A stretch of DNA of 64,000 nucleotides from Chromobacterium sp. ATCC 53434 (GTDB lineage: Bacteria > Pseudomonadota > Gammaproteobacteria > Burkholderiales > Chromobacteriaceae). A program made the position numbers and the translations under genes. The notes under the pieces are model-generated. The model saw only the letters and a list, made by a program, of their open reading frames with translations. It was not told the origin of the DNA and did no database searches. Of the stretch, positions 27,652-35,153 are shown in pieces (the first letter of the stretch is position 1; every line of letters begins with the position of its first letter). The stretch spans positions 2,604,001-2,668,000 of the forward strand of contig NZ_CP025429.1 of NCBI RefSeq assembly GCF_002848345.1, given 5' to 3'.

Positions 27652-28630
27652 AGCTCTGCACGGTCTGGCTTTGCCGCAGCTTGCGCAGGCGGTCGCCCAT
27701 CGCCAGCCTGGCGTTGTTGGCCGCCATCACCGCCAGCAGCCTCTCCTGCCGCAGCGACGACTGGTACTGGCTGAGCAGCAGGCCGGACTGCACCGCCAGC
27801 AATTGCACCTGCGCCTTCATCGCGGTGCCGGGGTTCATGTTCTCTATCGTCTGCTGCGACATCGACAGCAGCACATCGGACACGGTCTTCACCTCCTCGG
27901 CCGACAGGTCGTACTGGCGATAGCTGTCATAGGCCACCAGCTGAGCCGAGTTGTAGCCGATGCGGCGCGCCTCGTACTCCTGGGCCGCCGGATTGTTCTT
28001 GATCAGGCTGGAGGCCGCCGGCGGCACCGGTTCCAGGCCTATGGTCAGCTTGGCGTTGTAGTCGGCCAGCTTGCGCTCGTCGGCGCTGGGCACGTCGCCC
28101 GGCGCGAACGACAGCGGCTGCTGCACCTGCTGTTTCTGCTGCGGCGTGGCGCTCTGGAACCAGTTGGCCAGCGCGCCGTAATAACCCTGGATGGCGGTGC
28201 CCTGGTCCATATTGCCCGCCATATTGCCGGTGACCGCCTGCAACTGGGCGGTCATGCCGCGCCGCGCCGTCATCGCCGCGCCGGGCGAGCCGGTGTTGTT
28301 GGCGTCCTCTGGCACCGAGCCCGGCTTCGGCAGCGAGTTGCCGCACCAGATGTCGCACTGCTGCTGACGCGTCTTGTCGCCCTCCTGCCCCATCTTGTCC
28401 CGCATCGCCTCGGCTTGCTGGCGCTGCTCCATCATCTGCTGCACCTGCTGCGCCAACTGCTGTATCTGCTGCTGCAGAATCTGCGCCACCTGGCCCAGTA
28501 TCTTGTTGAGGATGTCGGTGGGCCAGTCCGCCAGCGCCGCCGTCGGCGCCAGCGCCAGACCGCCGCCCAGGGCCAGAATCAATACTCGCCGCTTCAGCGG
28601 CAGCAGACGGAATTTCGTTTTGATATCCAT
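27641..28630 (-). CDS. Exported coiled-coil protein, paralogue of the neighbour
   Basis: 329 residues with a signal peptide (about 15-35, VLILALGGGLALAPTAALA). A glutamine-rich coiled coil follows (about 42-80, ILGQVAQILQQQIQQLAQQVQQMMEQRQQAE), then a two-cysteine patch CDIWCG. The C-terminal half (LTIGLEPVPPA, VAYDSYRQYDLS) parallels the end of the downstream gene. It should be periplasmic. Related in style to VirB5/TrbJ proteins but not assignable. Part of the unit running to dotA. Confidence 0.75.
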   Translation of the reverse strand: MDIKTKFRLLPLKRRVLILALGGGLALAPTAALADWPTDILNKILGQVAQILQQQIQQLAQQVQQMMEQRQQAEAMRDKMGQEGDKTRQQQCDIWCGNSLPKPGSVPEDANNTGSPGAAMTARRGMTAQLQAVTGNMAGNMDQGTAIQGYYGALANWFQSATPQQKQQVQQPLSFAPGDVPSADERKLADYNAKLTIGLEPVPPAASSLIKNNPAAQEYEARRIGYNSAQLVAYDSYRQYDLSAEEVKTVSDVLLSMSQQTIENMNPGTAMKAQVQLLAVQSGLLLSQYQSSLRQERLLAVMAANNARLAMGDRLRKLRQSQTVQSYAK

Positions 28631-28646
28631 TGCATCAAACCTTTAC

Positions 28647-29378
28647 TTAATACGGATTGGACGAACGGCCCGGCTCGTCCAGCCGCCAGCCCTGGCTGGC
28701 AACCGGCGGCGGCTGGATCGGGCAGGCATCCCACACCGGATCGGGCGCGTCGCTGTCCTTCGGCCACTCGACCGTGTTGTCAGGCTCGCCGGTCTCCTTG
28801 GCCTCGCCCTGACCCTTGTCCGGCATAGCCACCTTGCCTCCGCACAGCATCGTGGTCGGCCCCTTGGGCGGAAACGGATTCTTGTAAACCTGGTCATGCG
28901 CCTCCCAATGCAGATTGGGGCCGGTGTTGTTGCCGCCGCTGATGCCGGAATAAGCCAGCAGATCGCCGCTGCGAACGCGCTGGCCGCTTTTCACCGCGAT
29001 GGCGCCCAGGTGCAGATAGCGGGTCAGATAGCCGTTGGGATGCTTCAGATTGACGAAATTGCCGGCGTTGCTGACGTTGTAGGCCACCCGCTCCACCACC
29101 CCGTCGGCCGGCGCGTAGATCGGCGTGTTGGACGGCAGGCCGATGTCGTCGCCGTAGTGCGGTCGGGTCGTGCCCAGCACCGGGTTTCTGCGCGCGGCCG
29201 AGGCCGGGCTGGTCACGCGCACCGAGCCCTGGAACGGCGCGGCGAAGCAAAAACCGCCGCTGCCGCCTGCGGCGACTGTCGAATCCGCGCCGGCGCGGCC
29301 GGAAGTCAGCAGCACGCCGGCGCTGCCGGCGGCGATCGCGGCCAGCGTGGCGGCGAAACAGGCCAGGAAAGTCTTCAT
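28647..29378 (-). CDS. M23-type peptidoglycan peptidase, catalytic site altered
   Basis: 243 residues: signal or anchor (about 1-28), then an M23/LytM domain (about 65-170) with RPHYGDDIGLPSNTPIYAPADGVV, where HxxxD supplies two zinc ligands, and YLHLG. The usual HLHFE third motif reads GPNLHWEAH, so the zinc-binding second His is kept but the first, catalytic His is Asn. It may be a weak or inactive enzyme used as a wall-binding scaffold. A Pro-rich tail with two cysteines follows. In secretion loci such proteins make room for the apparatus in the wall. Start overlaps the previous stop by four bases. Confidence 0.82.
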   Translation of the reverse strand: MKTFLACFAATLAAIAAGSAGVLLTSGRAGADSTVAAGGSGGFCFAAPFQGSVRVTSPASAARRNPVLGTTRPHYGDDIGLPSNTPIYAPADGVVERVAYNVSNAGNFVNLKHPNGYLTRYLHLGAIAVKSGQRVRSGDLLAYSGISGGNNTGPNLHWEAHDQVYKNPFPPKGPTTMLCGGKVAMPDKGQGEAKETGEPDNTVEWPKDSDAPDPVWDACPIQPPPVASQGWRLDEPGRSSNPY

Positions 29379-30139
29379 TTATCCAGCTCGTCCATTTTCA
29401 GCCACACCGCGCGCGCGGCCGTGATCGCCCGGCGGTGTCCGGCATAGTAGGCGTCGTCGCCATCGTCGTGCCGCAGGCGGGAAAACAGGCTGCGGCTCAG
29501 GTTGTCGGCCAGGATGGCGCAGGCCGCGTTGTCCGGCCGCTGCATCGCCGGGTCGTATAGATCCAGCGCCGGCGAGGTGACGGCCGCGACGTAGTCGTAA
29601 CGGTTGAAGCGAATGGTGGAAAGGTAGGCATTGCGGCCGGCTCGGGCGATCTCGGCCTGCCGCGCCAGCTTGTCCAGCCGGGCCTGGCTCGCCTGCGGCA
29701 ATGCGGCCGGCCGCTTGCAGCGCGCGGCCGCCGGCTCGTCGCCGACCAGTTCCACGCACCACGCCGACCCAGGTCCCGACAAGCGGTCGAAGCGGGCGCG
29801 CGCGCTGCCGGCTTCGGCATCGCCGAGCGACGAAAACTGATAGTTGTAGCGGAAGTAATCGCCAGCCATCTTCCGGCAGCCGGCCTCGAACAACACGCCG
29901 GCCAGCGTCAGCGTCGCCTTGTCTCGGCGGTTGCGGATGGCCGTCATCATCCCATCGGCGCCATTGCCGGCCAGGAAGGCGCTGAACGCCTTGTGCGGTC
30001 GAACGCGCGCCAGCCCATCGATGGCCGCCGCCTCGACCGCCCGCGTGACCACGACATCGGCTCGCGCGGCGGAAACCGCCTCGGCGGCCGCCGTCTGCGC
30101 CAGCGTCAACGACAGCATCGCGACTGGGATTACCCTCAT
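29375..30139 (-). CDS. Hypothetical exported protein
   Basis: 254 residues from the ATG at 30139 (a GTG two codons earlier is possible). Signal peptide at about 1-20 (RVIPVAMLSLTLAQTAAAEA). Mature protein is hydrophilic with four to six cysteines (FEAGCRKM, AWCVELV, ARCKRP, AACAILAD), so disulfides in the periplasm are likely. Family not recognised. It is the first gene of the unit that runs to dotA and is preceded by a good copy of the locus-wide AT motif. Confidence 0.7.
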   Translation of the reverse strand: MRVIPVAMLSLTLAQTAAAEAVSAARADVVVTRAVEAAAIDGLARVRPHKAFSAFLAGNGADGMMTAIRNRRDKATLTLAGVLFEAGCRKMAGDYFRYNYQFSSLGDAEAGSARARFDRLSGPGSAWCVELVGDEPAAARCKRPAALPQASQARLDKLARQAEIARAGRNAYLSTIRFNRYDYVAAVTSPALDLYDPAMQRPDNAACAILADNLSRSLFSRLRHDDGDDAYYAGHRRAITAARAVWLKMDELDK

Positions 30140-30166
30140 TTTCACACCAAAAAGTTTATTAAAATG

Positions 30167-30186
30167 TATACTAAATCAAACTTTAT
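30167..30186 (-). promoter_or_regulatory. Locus-wide AT motif, copy upstream of the dotA unit
   Basis: Minus strand ATAAAGTTTGATTTAGTATA, 28-47 bases upstream of the ATG at 30139. A partial inverted copy, AAAAAGTTTATT, lies at about 30149-30160 on the plus strand, giving local dyad symmetry. Confidence 0.65.
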
Positions 30187-30301
30187 CAGAAGCGCACCAA
30201 AAAAAACACTGTTTTGTGACACCGCCGGACCATCCGTTGCCAGACATGGCCTTTATGCCAGGATGGGGCGAAACGCGTCCGCTCCATCCCGGCCTGACAG
30301 A

Positions 30302-31072
30302 TCACTCGTCGGCGATAGCCTGCGTCTTCTGCCGCACGCCTTTGCGGCGCGGCGGCGGCGCCGGAATCAACGACGAATTCAGCGCGGCGATGTCCATGAA
30401 CTCGTGCAACATGTCCAGACTGCGCGTCGTCGCCTCCTGCTTGACCACGATATTCTTCTCCTCCATCAGCAGCGTGTCGCGGATGGCGGCGACGATTTCC
30501 GCCTTGCCGCGCAGATCCTTGTCCGACTCGATGTCGTCCAGCTTGGCCAGCAGCCGCTGCAGCACCACCCGGGCGCCGTCGCGCTCCTGCTCGGCCTGAT
30601 GCTCGTACGACTTCAGCAGATCGTCCATCTCGCGCGCAATGATCTGCACCTGCGGCTCCGGCTTCACCTGCTTGCGCTCCCAGTGGGAGACCGCCACCTT
30701 GCGCCGGCCGAACAACTGGGCGAACGAGTCCTGATTGATCGACAAGCGCAAGCGCAGCGTCGGCATGTCCACCTGGCCGAACGGGAAACGCTCCGGGTGC
30801 GCGGCGTACCAGCGCACCAGATTGGCGATCGCGCCGTCCACCGGCGTATCGGCGTTCTTCTTGACGATGGTGGACCAGCGACCGTGGGTCTGAATGCCGA
30901 GCGCGGCCAGCGCCTGCGCCACCGTGGCGCCGAAATACTCCTTGAACGCGTCCAGATCCCGACCGACGATGGGCCTGTCCTCCGGAAACGCCAGCACCGC
31001 CGGCCGTCTGGCCGAGACGTCCATGACATCCTCTTTGCCTCCGTCGGGAAGCAGGGATTGTTGTTGGTTCAT
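30302..31072 (-). CDS. XRE-like helix-turn-helix protein, candidate regulator
   Basis: 256 residues. The centre holds a lambda-repressor-type helix-turn-helix at about 105-150: LRLRLSINQDSFAQLFGRRKVAVSHWERKQVKPEPQ, matching the Q-xx-A-xx-F-G-xxxxx-V-xx-W-E pattern. The N-terminal 100 residues form a separate helical domain (FKEYFGATVAQALAALG, LVRWYAAHPERFPF); the C-terminal 100 are charged helices, perhaps for oligomerisation. No membrane span. It stands alone between the transglycosylase and the dotA unit and is the only obvious DNA-binding regulator inside the locus, so it may control the shared AT motif; that link is inference. Confidence 0.78.
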   Translation of the reverse strand: MNQQQSLLPDGGKEDVMDVSARRPAVLAFPEDRPIVGRDLDAFKEYFGATVAQALAALGIQTHGRWSTIVKKNADTPVDGAIANLVRWYAAHPERFPFGQVDMPTLRLRLSINQDSFAQLFGRRKVAVSHWERKQVKPEPQVQIIAREMDDLLKSYEHQAEQERDGARVVLQRLLAKLDDIESDKDLRGKAEIVAAIRDTLLMEEKNIVVKQEATTRSLDMLHEFMDIAALNSSLIPAPPPRRKGVRQKTQAIADE

Positions 31073-31200
31073 TCAGTACCCCAATACATTATGCAAAACA
31101 CACAAGCGGAATCGGTGCAGTATACCTTACACCTTCCGCAACCACCGTCGGCCGATGGCGAGCCCATTGCCGTCCGGGCCGCGCTCCTCCGCCGTCCGGC

Positions 31201-31695
31201 TCATCCCCAACCGGGGTATTCCCGCCGCAGCGCGGCCCAGATCTTCAACACATGCGCGGCATACGGCCGCGCCCGCGCCGGATTCGGACTGTGATAGGCG
31301 CCGATGCCCGCCTCCCAGCTGCCCCGCCTGCCGACCTCCGTCGACAACAGCCAGGCGGCGACATGGGCATTGACGCAAGGATCGTACAGACGCGCCCGGT
31401 CTATGCCGTAGCGCGCCAGCTTGGGCAGCCAGTAGTCGTTGATCTGCCAGTAACTGATATCGACGCTGCCGTTGCGATTGCGCCCGGTGACGTACGGATT
31501 GTCGAACTGCACGCCGGACTCCTTCACCTTCAAGGCCATCAACAGCAGATACGGCACGCCGAAGCGGCTGGAGGCATCCAGGGCGCAATTGGCGGTTCGA
31601 CGGACGTCGAAGTGCTCCGGCGGCGCTTCGGCGCGCGCCGGCAAAGCGGCGCTCAGCGTCATAAGCGCGAGCACCACAATAAAAAGTTTTATCAT
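31201..31695 (-). CDS. Lytic transglycosylase (R64 PilT-like)
   Basis: 164 residues from the ATG at 31695. Signal peptide about 1-22 (IKLFIVVLALMTLSAALPARA). SLT-like fold: the catalytic Glu is in ALKVKESGVQFDN (about 58), followed by GSVDISYWQIND (the Gly-x-x-Gln-Ile motif region) and GIGAYHSPNP. It cleaves peptidoglycan so that the pilus and channel can cross the wall. It corresponds to PilT of the R64 thin-pilus operon (not the PilT ATPase) and to VirB1. It is transcribed alone, away from the rci-like gene. Confidence 0.9.
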   Translation of the reverse strand: MIKLFIVVLALMTLSAALPARAEAPPEHFDVRRTANCALDASSRFGVPYLLLMALKVKESGVQFDNPYVTGRNRNGSVDISYWQINDYWLPKLARYGIDRARLYDPCVNAHVAAWLLSTEVGRRGSWEAGIGAYHSPNPARARPYAAHVLKIWAALRREYPGWG

Positions 31696-32105
31696 AGTTA
31701 CTATTATATTGAACTTTAAAAAGAAAGAAAGTGACTTCACCACCCCGCCCCAGGCTACACCGCGAGACTGTTCGCTCCCCGACATCCCGAATCGTCCTCC
31801 ACAACAACCATCCAGCCTGCGCCTCCGTGCAGTCCAAGAAACAAAATACAGACAATTCCCATTATAATTAGAGAAAGGTTGGCAGCCCGATACGACACCG
31901 CGTCCCAAATCAAATACCGAAGCTTCCCGCGATTGCGCCGGAATCATTTTGCGCGCGCCATCACGAAAGACCGCAACCCTAAACCGGACTGCGGCGACGG
32001 CCATCGCGCGCAAAACGCGTCAAAGCACTTCGGCATGCCCGCCACACCCTGCAGCCCGTTTACCGGCCCTCGCCACGCCGACTCAAGCGAAGACAATCGA
32101 AGCAC
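31696..32105. other. Divergent intergenic region between transglycosylase and recombinase genes
   Basis: 410 bases. The first 170 are AT-rich and carry the motif above; the rest is of ordinary composition. No supported gene: overlapping frames lack ribosome sites. It must hold the promoters for both divergent genes. Confidence 0.4.
31698..31720 (-). promoter_or_regulatory. Locus-wide AT motif, variant upstream of transglycosylase
   Basis: Minus strand AAAGTTCAATATAATAGTAA (positions 31699-31718), ending three bases before the start codon. It differs from the consensus at the TTTGAT step. An AAAAAGTTTT stretch lies inside the 5' end of the gene at 31681-31690. Confidence 0.45.
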
Positions 32106-33176
32106 ATGGACCCGAATCAAAAACTCAAAGAAACGCTGGGCATCTACCGTGACAGAATCTCGATCCTGAAAAAGGGATACGCTCAAGAACGCTATCGCAT
32201 CGAGCAGATCGGCCGCTCTTTCCTCGGCGACCTGCCCACCCGCGAGATCACCAGCGTCGACATCGCCAGCTATCGCGACCAACGATTGGCGCAAAACAAT
32301 CCCAAAACCGGCAAACCGTTGTCCACCGCCACGGTGCGGCTGGAAATGTCGCTGCTCAGCAACTGTTTCGACATCGCCCGCATCGAATGGGGCCTGTGCG
32401 ACAACAACCCAGTCTCCAACGTCCGAAAACCCAAGATCCCGCCAGGCCGGGACCGCCGCATCACCCCGCGAGAAGAACGACTGATCCTGCGCTACGCCCA
32501 CGCGCACTCGAATCCGCAGCTCTACTCCATCGTCGTCATCGCCCTGCAAACCGCCATGCGCCAGGGCGAGATCCTCAATATGCGCTGGGAGTACATCAAC
32601 CTGAAGACCCGCGTCGTGCATCTGCCTGAAACCAAAAACGGCACCAAGCGCGACGTGCCGCTGAGCTTGAAGGCGCGCGACGCGCTGATCCGGCTGGGCG
32701 TGCATACCAAGGGACGGGTCTTCGGCTACAGCGCCGCCGGCTTCAAATCCACCTGGCGCGTGATGATGCAGGCACTGGACATCCAGGATCTGCACTTCCA
32801 TGACGCCCGCCACGAAGCCATCTCGCGGCTGTTCGAACTGAACAGCCTGGACATGATGGAGATATCGGCCATCTCCGGCCACAAGTCGCTGAGCATGCTC
32901 AAGCGCTACACCCACTTGAAAGCGCACAAGCTGGTAAGAAAGCTGGAGGGAAACAAGAGCAAGGGCAAACAAGTGGTGTTGGATCACATGATCCCCTACC
33001 CGGCCGTCGTGGTGCACAGACAGAACACGGTTACCGTCCGCCTACGGTGGATTACGAACTGCTGCCATACGCCTGGCGCGGGATGCGCTACTACGGCGCC
33101 TGATGACTTCTCCTCCAGAACTATTTGGATGACGAGTCAATTCGAATTACCAATGCATGGCAATGGTATCTATTAA
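32106..33176 (+). CDS. rci: Rci-like shufflon tyrosine recombinase, 3' end frameshifted
   Basis: 356 residues in one frame. N-terminal SAM-like DNA-binding part (about 20-110), then the catalytic domain with Arg in LQTAMRQGEIL (about 151), HxxR in FHDARHEA (about 236), His in ISGHKSLSM and the nucleophile Tyr in KRYTHL (about 270). The active site is complete. Position and orientation, facing pilV across an AT-rich cassette region, match R64 rci. After IPYPAVVV the reading frame breaks: expected coding (LRTAAIRLARDALLRRLM, then YLDDESIRI) continues in the other two frames at about 33050-33150, so the true C-terminus is probably altered by at least two single-base indels, real or from assembly. 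Confidence 0.86.
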   Translation: MDPNQKLKETLGIYRDRISILKKGYAQERYRIEQIGRSFLGDLPTREITSVDIASYRDQRLAQNNPKTGKPLSTATVRLEMSLLSNCFDIARIEWGLCDNNPVSNVRKPKIPPGRDRRITPREERLILRYAHAHSNPQLYSIVVIALQTAMRQGEILNMRWEYINLKTRVVHLPETKNGTKRDVPLSLKARDALIRLGVHTKGRVFGYSAAGFKSTWRVMMQALDIQDLHFHDARHEAISRLFELNSLDMMEISAISGHKSLSMLKRYTHLKAHKLVRKLEGNKSKGKQVVLDHMIPYPAVVVHRQNTVTVRLRWITNCCHTPGAGCATTAPDDFSSRTIWMTSQFELPMHGNGIY

Positions 33177-33187
33177 CATAAAACAAG

Positions 33188-33276
33188 CTACAAAATGAAA
33201 ACGCGGATGTCATCTTTTAGGCACAGAGTCATAATATCGCACCACTTGTCGCCGATTTCTCCTACCATATATGGCA
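33188..33276 (-). other. pilV: Candidate PilV tip cassette 1
   Basis: From the core-like TGCCATATATGG (33265-33276) an open frame runs VGEIGDKWCDIMTLCLKDD-like to a TAG at 33188. About 26 codons. The core is the most degenerate of the set, so this cassette is tentative. Confidence 0.35.
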
Positions 33277-33532
33277 TGAGATAATTGAGGTTTTTCGAGA
33301 TGCCATATTAACACAAGCACTGAGCTATAGATTCTGGTAGTAAAAACATTTTTAATACCTCAGATACATCTGCAGCAATTCACCTATGATTTGCATACCA
33401 ATGCAATTCTAATAGAAACTAAGCTCGAATTGTGACAGGTTTTTGTAGCTTAATGAGAATGGCACAAGCATTGTGAACATCAGAATCCCATTTTTAGTAT
33501 ACCGCTATCTGAAACCAGTACATTAGTGATTT

Positions 33533-33713
33533 TGCAATCCGTCGGTGGCATTTCACAGCTCATCTTTTAAGTTGCATGTCATTGGAATTGTCGGATTCAA
33601 TATTGAGGTTTCAACTTTTCCAGGACTATGGAAACTGGCATCCAAGTTCTGCGAAATCATTGCGGTGTATTGGAGAATATGGAATTTGGCAAAGCTTTTT
33701 TACAGCTGCATAA
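33533..33713 (+). other. pilV: Candidate PilV tip cassette 2
   Basis: Core TGCAATCCGTCGGTGG (33533-33548) is the R64 site with one C and one G missing. Reading from CGG TGG in the frame the intact site would set, 56 codons are open to TAA at 33711, ending GEYGIWQSFFTAA. The frame contains an internal LRCIGEYGIW stretch resembling the Cys/Gly/Trp pattern of PilV tips. This is the most convincing alternative cassette. Confidence 0.55.
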
Positions 33714-34059
33714 ATCCTATCGCAAATAACTATATGCGCTTATTATGTTTACGCTCCATGATTTAATCATGAATCCTAAATATTTATACAGCTGCATTGG
33801 TTACAGGTTTTTTCAAAGCATCAGGACTTATTTGCAACCGTTTGTCTAATAGATCAATTGACATTTAATGAATTCCTCCCAAACTTATTTAATGACAAGT
33901 GACATTTAATAAATTTGGCAATGGTAACTATTTAGAGAAGAGTAAAATAAAAGCCCGCCAAGTCGCCTTTTTGGATTTAACTTATGCAAGGTATTCTGTG
34001 AATATAGTCATATTCCTCCCTCCTGGAATGAGTGAGTACCATTCAAGTTCTTCAATTAT

Positions 34060-34192
34060 TCAATTCATTTTGAACTGTGCAGATGTAGCAAGTTTCATCG
34101 CTGGATGTACAAAGTTAATGCCATGCCTATTTGAAAAAGCAAGCGCTTGCGCAACCATGCATAATAGTTGTGTCAAATACCAGCCGATGGCA
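34060..34192 (-). other. pilV: Candidate PilV tip cassette 3
   Basis: Core TGCCATCGGCTGG (34180-34192, minus strand). Reading from TGG, 40 codons are open (WYLTQLLCMVAQ...) to TGA at 34060. Orientation is the same as pilV, so inversion of two neighbouring cassettes could join it to the constant part. Confidence 0.45.
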
Positions 34193-34359
34193 AACATCTA
34201 GAAGAAACAGGCTTTGCGAGTGCTATCCTTGTGCAATATGGCATGCTCTGCAATAGAGTCTTGACCCAAGCATTATCAAACTTGCCAATAATGGTCAAAT
34301 GTAATGTTTGGGTCTTGATCAAACCGCTCCTGTCCACACCTCATGGCAAATATTGAATA

Positions 34360-34496
34360 TGCCATTGGTACCTGGCATTGGTGCGGATATTATTGGTTCT
34401 GCTTATCTAGATAGCCGATGGATTCTCATATTATCAGTCCAAATAACTAAGCATAATGGTTTTGATACATTAGATAATTTATATATCCATCTATGA
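34360..34496 (+). other. pilV: Candidate PilV tip cassette 4
   Basis: Core TGCCATTGGTACCTGG (34360-34375), two bases shorter than the R64 site. In the frame set by TGG it stops after 12 codons; in another frame it stays open to TGA at 34496. An indel probably obscures the true frame. Confidence 0.4.
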
Positions 34497-34813
34497 ATTC
34501 CATGGCGGATTGTAGGTCTGCAAAAATGGACTTGATTGAAGTCACTGAAACCATTTAAAATATGAGGCGACTGTAGATATTCACGCTTTAGTTGATGCGT
34601 ATTCGCTGGAATCTATTGAATTGCGAGAATATTCTCGAATAATCTTTGATATCCACAGGAATGCGTCATGGTAAAATAATGAAACTTGATAGCTTGTAAA
34701 TAAATACGACAAATCGTTGAAAATATTTGTAAGAATTAAATAATCCATACTGCCAATATTGAATGTTGCCGCGGCAACAGCATGAGTCATTCAATAAACT
34801 TGGGCATTAGGTT

Positions 34814-34965
34814 TGCGATTTCCACAGGTGCCCAGGAACTAATTGTTGCAGCCAATCATTTGTTTCTATTGTAGCATCCGTAATTGATTGGCTACCCAAG
34901 GAGATTGAGCGGCCAATCCCAGCAGCAGCTTCCCAAGTTTGGGTGATACCAGCGACCGATTGGCA
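34814..34965 (-). other. pilV: PilV tip cassette currently joined to pilV
   Basis: Core TGCCAATCGGTCGCTGG (34949-34965, minus strand) is one C short of the R64 site and is the best match in the window. It follows a PilV-like stretch YLYPMQQVVEGNGCGPDGTIAE (about 34975-35050) in the expected reading direction. Downstream, one frame gives RWYHPNLGSCCWDWP and stops near 34892; another gives ITQTWEAAAGIGRSISLG... to about 34814. Confidence 0.5.
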
Positions 34966-35153
34966 AGAAAGTATTAATCACTGGCATCTCTGCAATCGTT
35001 CCGTCAGGACCACAACCGTTTCCCTCCACGACCTGCTGCATCGGATACAGATACTGTCCCTTCACGAACCCATTATTCGAAGTAACATCGCCGTTTGCCG
35101 TCATACCCCACCTGCGGTCACGCTACCGCCGGCACCCACGCTGCCCGCTGCGC

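Larger units (their letters stand above)
33177..34978. repeat. Shufflon: invertible PilV C-terminal cassettes
   Basis: About 1.8 kb of AT-rich DNA between the recombinase gene and the 3' end of pilV. It contains several short open C-terminal cassettes on both strands, each beginning at a degenerate match to the R64 sfx core TGCCAATCCGGTNNNTGG, which encodes Cys-Gln-Ser-Gly-x-Trp. Best matches: minus strand 34949-34965, 34180-34192, 33265-33276; plus strand 33533-33548, 34360-34375. The observed cores are 1 to 6 bases shorter than the R64 site. Opposite orientations permit inversion by an Rci enzyme, swapping the tip sequence of the PilV adhesin. Cassettes are listed separately; the weaker ones are tentative. 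Confidence 0.7.

Noticed and set aside
33150..33162. TGCCATGCATTGG (minus strand) as a core inside the rci end
   Set aside because: Followed directly by TAA in the frame set by TGG and overlaps probable rci coding; may be a relic of a site but cannot be supported.
33545..33766. Plus-strand 73-codon ATG frame in the shufflon as an independent gene
   Set aside because: The neighbouring frame starting at the core site gives a better PilV-like end; the ATG frame has no ribosome site.
34282..34301. TGCCAATAATGG as another cassette core
   Set aside because: Shares TGCCAAT but lacks the GGT part and is followed by only a few codons; too weak to list as a site.
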